From Martinezella multihospitum (lineage in GTDB: Bacteria > Pseudomonadota > Alphaproteobacteria > Rhizobiales > Rhizobiaceae), in the NCBI RefSeq assembly GCF_900094585.1, contig NZ_FMAG01000015.1:1-64000 (forward strand): a DNA stretch of 64,000 nt. Direction: 5' to 3'. Positions within the stretch are counted from its first letter, which is position 1. Each line of letters opens with the position of its first letter. The notes under the pieces are model-generated. The model made no database searches. It was not told the DNA's origin and worked only from the letters and a program-made list of their open reading frames with translations. The position numbers and the translations under genes were made by a program. Below, in pieces: positions 9,314 to 17,290 of the stretch.

Positions 9314-10579
9314 TTGCAGAAGACAGCTAGTGTGACAGCAGGGCAGATTACTGTCAGGACGTTGGGAGGCCTCGAGCGCGCTTTTTTCTCGCACAGCCTC
9401 CGCGCGCCGATCGACTTTTCGGTGGTCGCTGAAATTTCCGGCGCGACCGACGAACAAACAGTGGTCAAGGCCTTTGCCGCCTTACGCGACCGGCATCCCT
9501 ATCTCCGCGTCGAAGTCGTCGAGCACCCGTCGGACGGATTATCGTTCGCATGGAGCGACAATGAGCCATTGGTCGTTGTGCGGCATGTGGCCCAGGCAAC
9601 CTCGTGGCTTGAGGTCGTCCGCGATGATCTCCAGCGATGGGAAGACATCTCGGGCTCTCCCTTGATGAAGGCAAGCGTGCTTCTTGCGCCCGATTCCTTC
9701 GCCATTTGCCTGACATTCAACCACACGATCACTGATGGACGTGGCGCTTTGGCGATTTTGCACGACTTCATCCGTCTCATTGGTGGTGAACGCCTTCAGG
9801 CGCTGTCCGGGCTGCCGGGTTTGAACGACTTCGCAGCGGGGTACGCGGCGGCTGAGCTGCCGCCACCTCCACCGGAAAGCGAAGTGAAGCCGGAAATCAG
9901 GATCAGGCAGGTCACCGATGACCCGTTGCAGCTTTCAATTCTCGAATTCGACCGCGAACTGACACGTCATCTCGTCGCAAAATGCCGCGAAGAATCGACA
10001 ACGGTTCATGGAGCGATCTGTGCGGCAGCCGCGATTGCGACGAAGCCAGGAAGGACCGGGCCGATCGGCATATCCAGCCCTGTGGACCTTCGAGCAACAG
10101 CCGGAAAGGACGCCGACTGCCCAGGACTTTTCATGGGGCTGTCGCCGGCATTTCTACAGGTGACAGACGAAGACACTTTATGGACGGTCGCACGGCGCTC
10201 GACCGATGGCATTGCGGCCATCCGATCGCCGGAAACAGTTGCTGGCCTTACCCGTTTTCTCGAAACTATCGTCCCCAAGGTCGCCGACCCGGGCTTCGCC
10301 TTTGCCGTTCTGCCCCCGCAGGTTCTGGACTTGATGATTTCGAACCTCGGCAGGCTGTCGATCGAAACGCAAATCAATTCGCTCAAAGTCAGAGCCATAT
10401 GGGGACCGATACTCAACACCCAAATATCGCAGAGCAACATGATCGGAATCAACACGTTGAATGGCGTTCTGAGGATGGTCCACGTTTCGTCCGGCGGCAA
10501 CCCATCTCTCCTGACTGACGTTCTCGTTGCCATCGAGAAAGCCGTAAGCGCCGATGAAGGTGTAGCGCTACGGACTTAG
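9314..10579 (+). CDS. stand-alone condensation-domain / PapA-like acyltransferase
   Basis: 421 aa, TTG start at 9314 with AGAGGA upstream. The condensation-domain catalytic motif HxxxDG is present as HTITDG at residues 137-142, and the preceding region (ERAFFSHSL, ALRDRHPYLRVEV) matches the N-terminal half of condensation or PapA5-type acyltransferases. Such enzymes join an acyl-thioester to an amine or alcohol. No NRPS or PKS module, carrier protein or product pathway is nearby, so the substrate is unknown. It converges with AlkA, overlapping by about 12 bases. Confidence 0.75.
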   Translation: MQKTASVTAGQITVRTLGGLERAFFSHSLRAPIDFSVVAEISGATDEQTVVKAFAALRDRHPYLRVEVVEHPSDGLSFAWSDNEPLVVVRHVAQATSWLEVVRDDLQRWEDISGSPLMKASVLLAPDSFAICLTFNHTITDGRGALAILHDFIRLIGGERLQALSGLPGLNDFAAGYAAAELPPPPPESEVKPEIRIRQVTDDPLQLSILEFDRELTRHLVAKCREESTTVHGAICAAAAIATKPGRTGPIGISSPVDLRATAGKDADCPGLFMGLSPAFLQVTDEDTLWTVARRSTDGIAAIRSPETVAGLTRFLETIVPKVADPGFAFAVLPPQVLDLMISNLGRLSIETQINSLKVRAIWGPILNTQISQSNMIGINTLNGVLRMVHVSSGGNPSLLTDVLVAIEKAVSADEGVALRT

Positions 10580-11206
10580 AACGGCGCCGCTTTCGGTCGC
10601 CCGGCCGCGCGCCTGCATGTAATAGCCCCACAGCAAGAGCGCGGCGATGCCGCGATAAGGTTTCCAGGTCTCGGCGCGAGTGTAGAGCACCTTCTCGCTC
10701 GGGCGCGCGTCCCACCCAACAAGGAGCCGATAACCCTCCTGCAGCGCAATGTCGCCCGCGGGGAAGAAGTCGAGGCGTCCCTCGGAAAACATCAGGTAGG
10801 TTTCGGCGGTCCATCGGCCGACACCTTTGATGGCGACGAGCGCCGCGATCGCCTCCTCGTCCGACATCGAATCGAGTCGCTCGAAGAGCTCGGCGGCCTC
10901 GGCGATCGCGCGCACGTAGCGGATTTTCTGACCCGACAGTCCGTAGCCCCGCAGCTGAACGTCGTCTGCGGCAAGGATCGTTTCGGGCGTCAGCATGCCG
11001 AGACCGTCGATCATTTTCCGCCGGATCGAATCGGCGGCCGCGACCGAAACCTGCTGGCCGATGATCTGGCGCACGAGGCCCTTAAATCCGCGCTCGCGAA
11101 CGACCCAGGTGCTGGGCCGAACCTCGGCGTGAGCTTTCGCCATCAAGGGATCGAGGCGGGCGAGGGCGAGGCGGCCTGCTTCAAGTTCAGCGTCGGTTGG
11201 GATCAT
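10568..11206 (-). CDS. alkA: DNA-3-methyladenine glycosylase II (AlkA family)
   Basis: 212 aa. HhH-GPD fold: RQIIGQQVSVAAADSIRRKM, the helix-hairpin-helix IKGVGRWTAETYLMF, and the catalytic Asp in FFPAGDIALQEGYRLL. It excises alkylated purines to start base-excision repair. Slightly shorter than E. coli AlkA because the N-terminal domain is reduced, as in many alphaproteobacterial AlkA proteins. It is the last of three minus-strand genes (MFS pump, DUF924, AlkA), so alkylation repair may be induced together with the pump. Confidence 0.88.
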   Translation of the reverse strand: MIPTDAELEAGRLALARLDPLMAKAHAEVRPSTWVVRERGFKGLVRQIIGQQVSVAAADSIRRKMIDGLGMLTPETILAADDVQLRGYGLSGQKIRYVRAIAEAAELFERLDSMSDEEAIAALVAIKGVGRWTAETYLMFSEGRLDFFPAGDIALQEGYRLLVGWDARPSEKVLYTRAETWKPYRGIAALLLWGYYMQARGRATESGAVLSP

Positions 11207-11292
11207 GGTGTTGTAGACCTTCAGGTGTTGATTTCATTGAACTCCATCCTCGTCGAAAGGGATGTGTCGGATCGCGATAGTCTGGTCGCGCG

Positions 11293-11883
11293 TCAGCCCG
11301 CGAAACCGCCGCTATCGAGGAAGGCTTGCTCCTCCGGGGTCGTGTCGCGGCCCAACACGGGATTTCGGTGCGGGAACCGCCCGAAGCGCGCGATGATATC
11401 GTGGTGCATGCGCGCGTATAAGATGGCTCCCGCACCCAATGAGGCCTCGCAGAACCGAAGCGCGCGGACCTGATCCCGTAGATCCTCGGAATGGATGAGC
11501 GGGAGATAGAAGAATACGCGCAGGTCTTGTTTCACCCCTGCGTCGTGCCCGCGGTCGATCGCCATTCGCGCAAAGTGCCGCGCAAGCGGATCGGTGGCGA
11601 ACATGTGCGCGGTGCGATAGCTGTTGCGCGGGAATTGGTCGAGCAGGACCATGAGCGCCAGTGCACCGTCGACGGTGTCGACCCAATGGTCGAGTTGGCG
11701 AGCAGCCGCCGTGAAATGCAACGCTTCGAAGCGGACATGAAAATCGGCGTCAAAGTACGGCTCTTTCGTCAACCACCTGTCGAGGCCGGAGCGACGCCAG
11801 AAGGCGTTGACGGCTTCGATGCGCAGATCGACGTCGGGAGCGTGCCGTACGCTTTTGAGGGAATCCGGGATCATCTCGGTCAT
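11293..11883 (-). CDS. DUF924 family protein
   Basis: 196 aa. Recognised by the LDQFPRNSYRTAHMFATDPL motif, FYLPLIHSEDL, and HHDIIARFGRFPHRNPVLGR near the C-terminus, the classic DUF924 signature. It is a soluble TPR-like helical protein of unknown function. It starts 23 bases after the MFS stop and is followed by AlkA, so the three are probably one operon. Confidence 0.88.
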   Translation of the reverse strand: MTEMIPDSLKSVRHAPDVDLRIEAVNAFWRRSGLDRWLTKEPYFDADFHVRFEALHFTAAARQLDHWVDTVDGALALMVLLDQFPRNSYRTAHMFATDPLARHFARMAIDRGHDAGVKQDLRVFFYLPLIHSEDLRDQVRALRFCEASLGAGAILYARMHHDIIARFGRFPHRNPVLGRDTTPEEQAFLDSGGFAG

Positions 11884-11906
11884 AACGGTTCGGCGCCTTT
11901 ACGCCT

Positions 11907-13505
11907 TCAGGACGGGCTGTTTGCGGCGGTCCGGATCAGTCGCCAGGTCGCCAGGCTTGAAAGGACGGCGACGAACGCCGCGGCAAAAAGAGCCGCGCCG
12001 AACCCGGCGCCGACGCTCGCATGCAAGGAGCCCGCAAGAACGTTCTGGATCGGCGCCGGCAGCGCGGCCAATGCGCCCTCGACGTCACCGCCGACGATGC
12101 GAAGACTGAGATCGTGCCAGTCGATCGCGCGGTCAGGCACCAGAGGTGTGCCGAGCCTGCGCAGGCGGGATTCGGTGACGGCGGCGAGCACCGCGCCGAG
12201 ACCTGCGACGCCGGCGATGATGCCGATGAAGCGCGTCGTGCTGGCGAGGCCCGAGGCCATCCCGGCGCGCTCGGGCGGGACCGAGCTGACCTGCGCCTTG
12301 GCGGTCTCGCTGTTGAGAAGGCCGGCGCCCGAACCGGTGGCGAACATGCCGATGGCGGCCGTCCAATAGGCAAAGCCGGCGAGAACCGCGCCCGCGGCCA
12401 TGGCGTTGCCGATGGCGACAAGGCTGAGGCCGAAGCAGAGAATGGCGCGGCTCGACAGGCGCGCCGCAAGTTTGCCGCCAATGCTCGGCCCGATCAGCAG
12501 CGGAAATGCGAACGGCGTCATCGCGATGCCAGCCGTCGCCGGCGACAGAGCGAACGCATCCTGCAGATAGAGCGGCAGGATCGTCATCATCACCTGCGCG
12601 GAGGCGGCATAGCCGAGCATGGCGATCGCGGCGCCGACGACGGTCGGATCGCTGAAGATCGAGAGGTCGATCATCGGACGCGGTTGGCGGCGTTCGGCGA
12701 AGACGAACGCGACGAGCAGGACCGCGCCGACAACGAGGCGCAGGATCGTGCGAGGGCTTTCCCAGCCGACCGCATTGGCGTCGATGAGCGCCCAGACGAC
12801 ACTGAACAGCCCGGCGCCGAAGAGCGCGATGCCCCGATAGTCGAGACCGGCGGCCTTTGGATCGCGCGATTCATTCACCGATGAGAGGGCGAGCACGATC
12901 AGCCCCGCGCCGAGCGGCAGGTTGATGTAGAACGCCCATCGCCACCCGAAGTAAGACGTGACGAGACCGCCGACGATCGGCCCGAGCGAGGGTGCAATCC
13001 CCATCACGGTGCCCCAGATGGCGTAAACGCGGGCACGCTCGTGCGCCTCGAAACCATGCGCGATCACCGCGAGCGACGAGGTCAGCTGCAGGGCGGCGCC
13101 CACCGCCTGCAAGGCGCGCGCGGCGTTGAGCGTCAGAAGATCGGGCGCCGCACCGCACAGGACCGATGCCAAAGTGAAGATCGCGAGACCGAGCAGCAGC
13201 ATGCGCCGTCGCCCGAGCCGATCGGCGAGCGCGCCGGCGGGCATCAGGAGTGCCGCAAAGGGGAGGATGTAGGCGCTGACGACCCACTCGACGTCGGTGA
13301 AACTCCCCTTGAGATCACGCGCGATCGACGGCAGCGAGACGGCGACGATGTTGGTGTCGAGCATGATGAGGAATGGCGCGCCAGCGCAGCACAACAGCAT
13401 GCGCAGCTTGCGTCCCGAAAGCGCCACGTCCGCCCGTGTCGGTTCAATGTTGTCGCGTCGCGCGGGCGTCACCGCGTCGACGCCATTGCCTGCTCCTGAA
13501 GACAC
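11907..13505 (-). CDS. MFS drug exporter, DHA2 (14-TMS) family
   Basis: 532 aa with GTG start at 13505. MFS motif C-type and DHA2 features: LDTNIVAVSLPSIARDL in TM1, LADRLGRRRMLLLGL (motif A), and GIAPSLGPIVGGLVTSYFGW (motif C, antiporter type). Length and hydrophobicity fit 14 membrane spans. It probably exports drugs or toxic organics with proton antiport. An ATCGAT-centred operator (13523-13540) lies between its promoter and start codon, placing it in the window-wide regulon. An alternative start lies slightly downstream. Confidence 0.87.
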   Translation of the reverse strand: MSSGAGNGVDAVTPARRDNIEPTRADVALSGRKLRMLLCCAGAPFLIMLDTNIVAVSLPSIARDLKGSFTDVEWVVSAYILPFAALLMPAGALADRLGRRRMLLLGLAIFTLASVLCGAAPDLLTLNAARALQAVGAALQLTSSLAVIAHGFEAHERARVYAIWGTVMGIAPSLGPIVGGLVTSYFGWRWAFYINLPLGAGLIVLALSSVNESRDPKAAGLDYRGIALFGAGLFSVVWALIDANAVGWESPRTILRLVVGAVLLVAFVFAERRQPRPMIDLSIFSDPTVVGAAIAMLGYAASAQVMMTILPLYLQDAFALSPATAGIAMTPFAFPLLIGPSIGGKLAARLSSRAILCFGLSLVAIGNAMAAGAVLAGFAYWTAAIGMFATGSGAGLLNSETAKAQVSSVPPERAGMASGLASTTRFIGIIAGVAGLGAVLAAVTESRLRRLGTPLVPDRAIDWHDLSLRIVGGDVEGALAALPAPIQNVLAGSLHASVGAGFGAALFAAAFVAVLSSLATWRLIRTAANSPS

Positions 13506-13522
13506 GTTGCGTCCAATCTCAT

Positions 13523-13540
13523 CTATCTATCGATAGGTTC
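13523..13540 (-). promoter_or_regulatory. regulon operator 1 (MFS-DUF924-AlkA operon)
   Basis: CTATCTATCGATAGGTTC, 15 of 18 matches to CTATCTATCGATAGATAG. It lies 4 bases downstream of the -10 and 17 bases before the GTG start, an ideal repressor position. Confidence 0.75.
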
Positions 13541-13544
13541 ATGT

Positions 13545-13573
13545 GAAGTAAGCACGTCGGCTGGTTCAGTCAA
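13545..13573 (-). promoter_or_regulatory. sigma70-type promoter of the MFS operon
   Basis: On the minus strand TTGACT (13573-13568) is followed by 17 bases and TACTTC (13550-13545), then directly by operator 1. Confidence 0.5.
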
Positions 13574-13612
13574 GGAAAAGCCGACGTCAATATTCGGATT
13601 GAACTTGCACGC

Positions 13613-14542
13613 TCACGCGAAGGCAACGAGCTCGGGACGGGAAAGTCTGGTCATCAGAACCTTCAGATCTTCGTTCCAGTCGTCGCCGCGTGGCCGCGAC
13701 CGGACATAGCTGGCTCCGCTCTCGGCGGCGATCGCCTGGATGCGCTCGGCATAGATGTCGCCTTGACGGTTGTTGTCGGTGGCAGCGACGAGACTGACGT
13801 TGCCTGCCATAGCGACGTGGCGAAGCGCCTCGTCGGTCGCGGGCGACCAGCCGCCGCCGGTGCTGACATAGAGCGTGTCGCGGCGCAGCACCTCGATTGC
13901 GGCAAGGCTCATGGCGTCAATCGCGGCCTCGGTGACGCAGATCCGATCGGCATCTCGAGCGCCAAAGCGGAAGAGCACCTTGGCCCCTTCCGTCGCGAAG
14001 CCGCGCCAGGCCGGCCCGCGCTCCTCCCATCCGGTGGGTTCGCCCGGCGCCGAACGATGGACCGCCCACATACTGCCGTGCGGTCCTTCCCGCAGGCAAT
14101 CCTGGGCGATCGCGGTTTGGACGACATCGTGGGGCAGCGCGCGCTCTGACGTCAGGTAGCGCCATGTCGCCGAACCCGGCCGCGGTTTGAACCGCCGCTG
14201 CCACCGCTCGGCGATCGCGACGGCCGGCGACGGGCGGGCCGGTCGCGTCCAGACCGGCTCGCTCGAAACGACGCCGACCAGCGAGGCGAGGTGCTCGCAC
14301 GCGGCGACGAAGCCGTCGGCGCCGAGATGCTCGGCGAGATCGAAGATGTCGCCTTTCTTCGTCGACAAGGGATCGAACCAGCCGCGTCCTTCATGGATCA
14401 CAATGATGATTTCGCCGTCGCCGCGCCTGAACTTCAAGGCGCGGCGGGTGCTCTCCTTCAAATCGACCTTCCAGCCCGCGGCTTCGAGGACGATCGCGCA
14501 GGTCACCTTCTCGCGCAGATTCTCGATTTCATGCTTCTCCAT
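13613..14542 (-). CDS. DUF3991 / TOPRIM-domain protein (primase-like)
   Basis: 309 aa. N-terminal DUF3991-type region (VTCAIVLEAAGWKVDLKEST, GWFDPLSTKKGDIFDL) and C-terminal TOPRIM fold (RICVTEAAIDAMSLAAIE, then LVAATDNNRQGD with acidic residues in the expected position). Family members are plasmid or ICE proteins related to DnaG-like primases and are often near relaxase genes. No zinc-finger CHC2 domain is present, so an independent primase role is unproven. An MobA-type relaxase is not found in the window. Confidence 0.85.
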   Translation of the reverse strand: MEKHEIENLREKVTCAIVLEAAGWKVDLKESTRRALKFRRGDGEIIIVIHEGRGWFDPLSTKKGDIFDLAEHLGADGFVAACEHLASLVGVVSSEPVWTRPARPSPAVAIAERWQRRFKPRPGSATWRYLTSERALPHDVVQTAIAQDCLREGPHGSMWAVHRSAPGEPTGWEERGPAWRGFATEGAKVLFRFGARDADRICVTEAAIDAMSLAAIEVLRRDTLYVSTGGGWSPATDEALRHVAMAGNVSLVAATDNNRQGDIYAERIQAIAAESGASYVRSRPRGDDWNEDLKVLMTRLSRPELVAFA

Positions 14543-14941
14543 CCGTTCACTCGAGCCGCGCCTTCAGGGCGCGCTCGTCCTTTCCTCGGTTGATCATCCT
14601 TATCCCGCACCTTGCGGAACACAACCGGCACGCCGCGTAGCCTGCCTGATGCAAGGGCGCGCTGACAAGAAATCGAGGATCGACGGTGGTCGGCGCGGCG
14701 AAGCCTCCCTTGCGTCCGGCAAGGCGCCAGCGGCACCCACCTTTTGCGCCGCGCGCGCGTCAGGGATGGCTGCCCGGAAGGGGGAAGACCGTGCCGCGGA
14801 CTTCAGCTCAGCTGCCAGCCCGGCCCCGTCAGGGGCGACGCCTGGCCTTTGCCCACAAAAACATCGGAAAGAGGGTCTGGCATCGTTCGAGCTTTATAAA
14901 GCATCTAGAACACAAACGATCGAGCGGTTATGAGTCGTGCG
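14543..14941. other. 400-base gene-free leader region
   Basis: No convincing gene. It holds the second copy of the GCGAAGCCTCCCTTG 15-mer (14698-14712), overlapping a hairpin CCTTGC (14708-14713) / GCAAGG (14719-14724). The last 100 bases are more AT-rich (ACAAAAACATCGG, TTTATAAAGC) and may carry a promoter reading toward the structured element at 14942. Confidence 0.45.
14698..14712 (-). repeat. leader 15-mer, copy 2
   Basis: GCGAAGCCTCCCTTG, identical to 8845-8859, about 155 bases upstream of the TOPRIM gene start on the minus strand. In both places it is in a GC-rich leader and overlaps a small hairpin. Confidence 0.5.
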
Positions 14942-15108
14942 GGGCAGTACGCGCTGCCCTGGGGCTTGGAAAACCCCTGTTAGCGGTTGGCGCCGGCCGA
15001 TACGGCGCCGCACTCCTTGACCTTATGGTCGGGGAGCCTGTGGCGTATGCAACAGGTTCTCCGAACTAAAGGCCACAGGGCCGTCTAACAGCGGTTTTCC
15101 AACTCCCC
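14942..15108 (+). ncRNA. candidate structured RNA or cruciform element
   Basis: About 167 bases that are almost entirely self-complementary. A 5' hairpin GGGCAG/CTGCCC spans 14942-14959. A long closing stem pairs 14966-14983 with 15085-15102 (17 of 18 bases) and extends through GGGG 14961-14964 with CCCC 15105-15108. Inside lie GGCGCCG (14989-14995)/CGGCGCC (15003-15009), GACC-TTAT-GGTC (15019-15030, extendable by two G-U pairs on the plus strand) and CCTGTGGC (15037-15044)/GCCACAGG (15072-15079). The result is a multi-branch junction. The G-U extension favours plus-strand RNA, but a DNA role such as a single-strand origin or transfer origin is possible. I do not recognise a family. Confidence 0.5.
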
Positions 15109-15179
15109 GATCACCAAGAGTCAGAGAGGGTTCGTTTGCGGGGGCGTACCGCAGGCTTGTACCCGGTGAGGGGGATCGA

Positions 15180-15491
15180 TTGGTCAGGGCCAGGGAGCGA
15201 AATCCAAAATCGCTTGAACGGGAGACGGTCGCGGCTCACCGCGCCTATGTCGACGCTCTGGCCGCCTGGGACCATATCTTTCACCTCGCGTCCTGTCCGA
15301 TTTGCCGCCCTGAAGGGCTGAGCGACGAGGAGCACGGCATCCGTTGCGCGTCGGCCGAGATGGAGAAAGAGCGCCGCCGGGTCGTTTTCCGCGACCTTTG
15401 TGACCAGCTTGGATACGTGCCGTCGGGACACGGCGTGAAACTGTCACCTACGCAAAAGTGCTGTCCCCGTCGAAGCGCTGAATCCTGCTAA
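15180..15491 (+). CDS. small hypothetical protein with Cys residues
   Basis: 103 aa from a TTG start at 15180 preceded by GGTGAGGGGG. Composition is plausible for a real protein: charged helices (ETVAAHRAYVDALAAWDHIF) followed by CPIC and later Cys and His residues that could bind a metal, then MEKERRRVVFRDLCDQLG. It begins 70 bases after the structured element and may be read from the same transcript. No family recognised. Confidence 0.5.
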   Translation: MVRARERNPKSLERETVAAHRAYVDALAAWDHIFHLASCPICRPEGLSDEEHGIRCASAEMEKERRRVVFRDLCDQLGYVPSGHGVKLSPTQKCCPRRSAESC

Positions 15492-15565
15492 CCGCACCAT
15501 TGACGGTTACCCCGGCGATCGTAACGTTGAGACGCCCCGCCGGTCGACCGGCAGGGCGAGCATGG

Positions 15566-16726
15566 TCAAGCCGCGGGAAGCGCGTCGGATTGGGACGCGT
15601 CATAGAACGGATAGTCGGTATAGCCGTGTTCGTCGAAAGCGTAGAACGTGCTACGATCGTAGGGATTGAGCGGCCATCCGTTCTCGATCCGCTTCGGCAG
15701 GTCGGGATTGGCGACGAAATGCCGGCCGAAGGCGACCAGGTCGGCGACGCCGTTCGACACGGCAGCCTTGGCCGTCTCCGGATTGAAGCCGCCCGCTGCA
15801 ATGACGGGGCCCCGGAAAAGCTTGCCGAGCTCCTGTGCCGCGATCGGCGGCTGGCTTTCCGCGATCGTATCGGCGCCTTTGACCCGCGGCTCGATGAGGT
15901 GAACGTAGGCGATGCCGAGAGCATCCAGCTGCTGGATGACATAGCCGAACAGAGCGTGCGGGTCGCTATCGCCCATGCCGTTGAAGCTGTTGCTGGGCGA
16001 GAGCCGCACGCCGACACGATCGGCGCGCCAGACCTCGACAAGTACGCCGACGACCTCCAGGAGGAGACGCGCCCTGTTTTCGATCGAGCCGCCATAACGG
16101 TCGGTACGCTTGTTCACGTTGTCCTGGAGGAACTGGTCGATTAGGTGGCCATTGGCGGCCATCAGCTCGACGCCGTCGAAACCGGCACGCTTGGCGTTCT
16201 GGGCGGCTTGGCGATACTGTTCGACGATCGTCGATATCTCGTCGGTGTCGAGCGCGCGGTGCGGAGATACCGGCTTGAACCCGTCGGGAGCATCAATCAC
16301 GTTGTTCGCATCGGCCCAATAGGCGGGATCGACCGACGCAGTCACCGGCTGCGATCCTGTGATCTCAATGTGGGATGTTCGACCGGCGTGCCAGAGCTGC
16401 GTGAAGAAGGTGCCGCCCCTGTCGTGGACGGCGTCGGTGATGCGCTTCCATCCAGCGATCTGTTCTTCCGAATAAAGGCCGGGCGCGTGGTAGTAGCCGC
16501 GCGCAGAGGATGCGATCGCTGTTGCCTCGGTGATGATCAGTCCGCCTTCCGATGCGCGCTGGGTGTAATATTCAAGCTGCAGATCGCTGGGGATACCGGT
16601 CCCCGGCTGAGCGCGCAAACGGCTCAGCGGCGGCAGGACGATCCGGTGTTGCAATATATAGGGACCGATATGAACGGGCGTGAAGAGCGTTCTGGCGGTG
16701 GACTCGGCGGACTGTTGCAGGCTCAT
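15566..16726 (-). CDS. Old Yellow Enzyme family alkene reductase (NemA-like)
   Basis: 386 aa, ATG at 16726 with AAGGAGACGAC upstream. FMN-dependent TIM barrel: LFTPVHIGPYILQHRIVLPP start, QLWHAGR, VELMAANGHLIDQFLQD, NKRTDRYGGSIENRARLLLE, and AAGGFNPETA near the phosphate-binding site. These enzymes reduce activated alkenes, quinones, N-ethylmaleimide and nitrate esters with NAD(P)H. The promoter is bracketed by two regulon operators, which fits a role in electrophile detoxification like that of nemA in Escherichia coli. Confidence 0.92.
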   Translation of the reverse strand: MSLQQSAESTARTLFTPVHIGPYILQHRIVLPPLSRLRAQPGTGIPSDLQLEYYTQRASEGGLIITEATAIASSARGYYHAPGLYSEEQIAGWKRITDAVHDRGGTFFTQLWHAGRTSHIEITGSQPVTASVDPAYWADANNVIDAPDGFKPVSPHRALDTDEISTIVEQYRQAAQNAKRAGFDGVELMAANGHLIDQFLQDNVNKRTDRYGGSIENRARLLLEVVGVLVEVWRADRVGVRLSPSNSFNGMGDSDPHALFGYVIQQLDALGIAYVHLIEPRVKGADTIAESQPPIAAQELGKLFRGPVIAAGGFNPETAKAAVSNGVADLVAFGRHFVANPDLPKRIENGWPLNPYDRSTFYAFDEHGYTDYPFYDASQSDALPAA

Positions 16727-16740
16727 GTCGTCTCCTTAAT

Positions 16741-16758
16741 CTATCTATCGATAGGTCG
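16741..16758 (-). promoter_or_regulatory. regulon operator 2 (OYE, promoter-proximal)
   Basis: CTATCTATCGATAGGTCG, 16 of 18 matches. Located 14 bases upstream of the OYE start and 12 bases downstream of the -10. Confidence 0.8.
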
Positions 16759-16770
16759 TTAGGCGGCCGA

Positions 16771-16799
16771 CAATATTCGCTGGCATTCCTCCTCGTCAA
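16771..16799 (-). promoter_or_regulatory. promoter of the OYE gene
   Basis: Minus strand TTGACG (16799-16794), 17-base spacer, ATATTG (16776-16771). Flanked on both sides by operators 2 and 3. Confidence 0.55.
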
Positions 16800-16802
16800 G
16801 GA

Positions 16803-16820
16803 CTATCTATCGATAGAGAG
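16803..16820. promoter_or_regulatory. regulon operator 3 (OYE distal / 16898 gene)
   Basis: CTATCTATCGATAGAGAG, 17 of 18 matches. It is just upstream of the OYE -35 and 77 bases upstream of the divergent small gene at 16898. Centre-to-centre distance to operator 2 is 62 bases. Confidence 0.82.
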
Positions 16821-16897
16821 ACGCGAACCGATAATTTTTCGAATGGACGCGTCCGCGGACGATCGAGCGCCGGACAGACTCGAGAGGGCAGACGACG

Positions 16898-17179
16898 ATG
16901 AAAATGTCTGAAAAACCCCAGTTGACCGCCGAGGCGGCGACCGAACTGCACAACCGCGTCGCAAAGCGCGTCGTTGCGGAAATCATCGAGGAGACGCGCG
17001 CGGCGGGCGGTTCCTATTCGGACTTGCTCGTCATCACCGAGAGCGTGCTCGTCGGTGTCGTCGTGGAATGTTTCAGGCTCGGCCATGACAGCAAGGTGAT
17101 CGACCTCGTTTTCACCGCGGCGAAGGCACGCCTCGCCAAGATCCGGCTCAAGGACGTGCGGGCGGAGGGAACCGGTTGA
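16898..17179 (+). CDS. small hypothetical protein
   Basis: 93 aa, ATG at 16898. The sequence has regular amphipathic helices (HNRVAKRVVAEIIEETRAAG, LLVITESVLVGVVVECFRLG) and no signal peptide. Divergent from the OYE gene and within reach of operator 3, so it may share the regulon. No family recognised; coding status is supported by composition and codon use only. Confidence 0.6.
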   Translation: MKMSEKPQLTAEAATELHNRVAKRVVAEIIEETRAAGGSYSDLLVITESVLVGVVVECFRLGHDSKVIDLVFTAAKARLAKIRLKDVRAEGTG

Positions 17180-17290
17180 CCGTCTCGTCTCTGCGTCTCG
17201 CCCAGTCTAGTTTTCAGGACCTCAGCCCAGGGCACTGCTTGGGATGGCGGCATCGAGCTCGTCGCGAGATGGTCCTCCCGGGAGCTTGCG

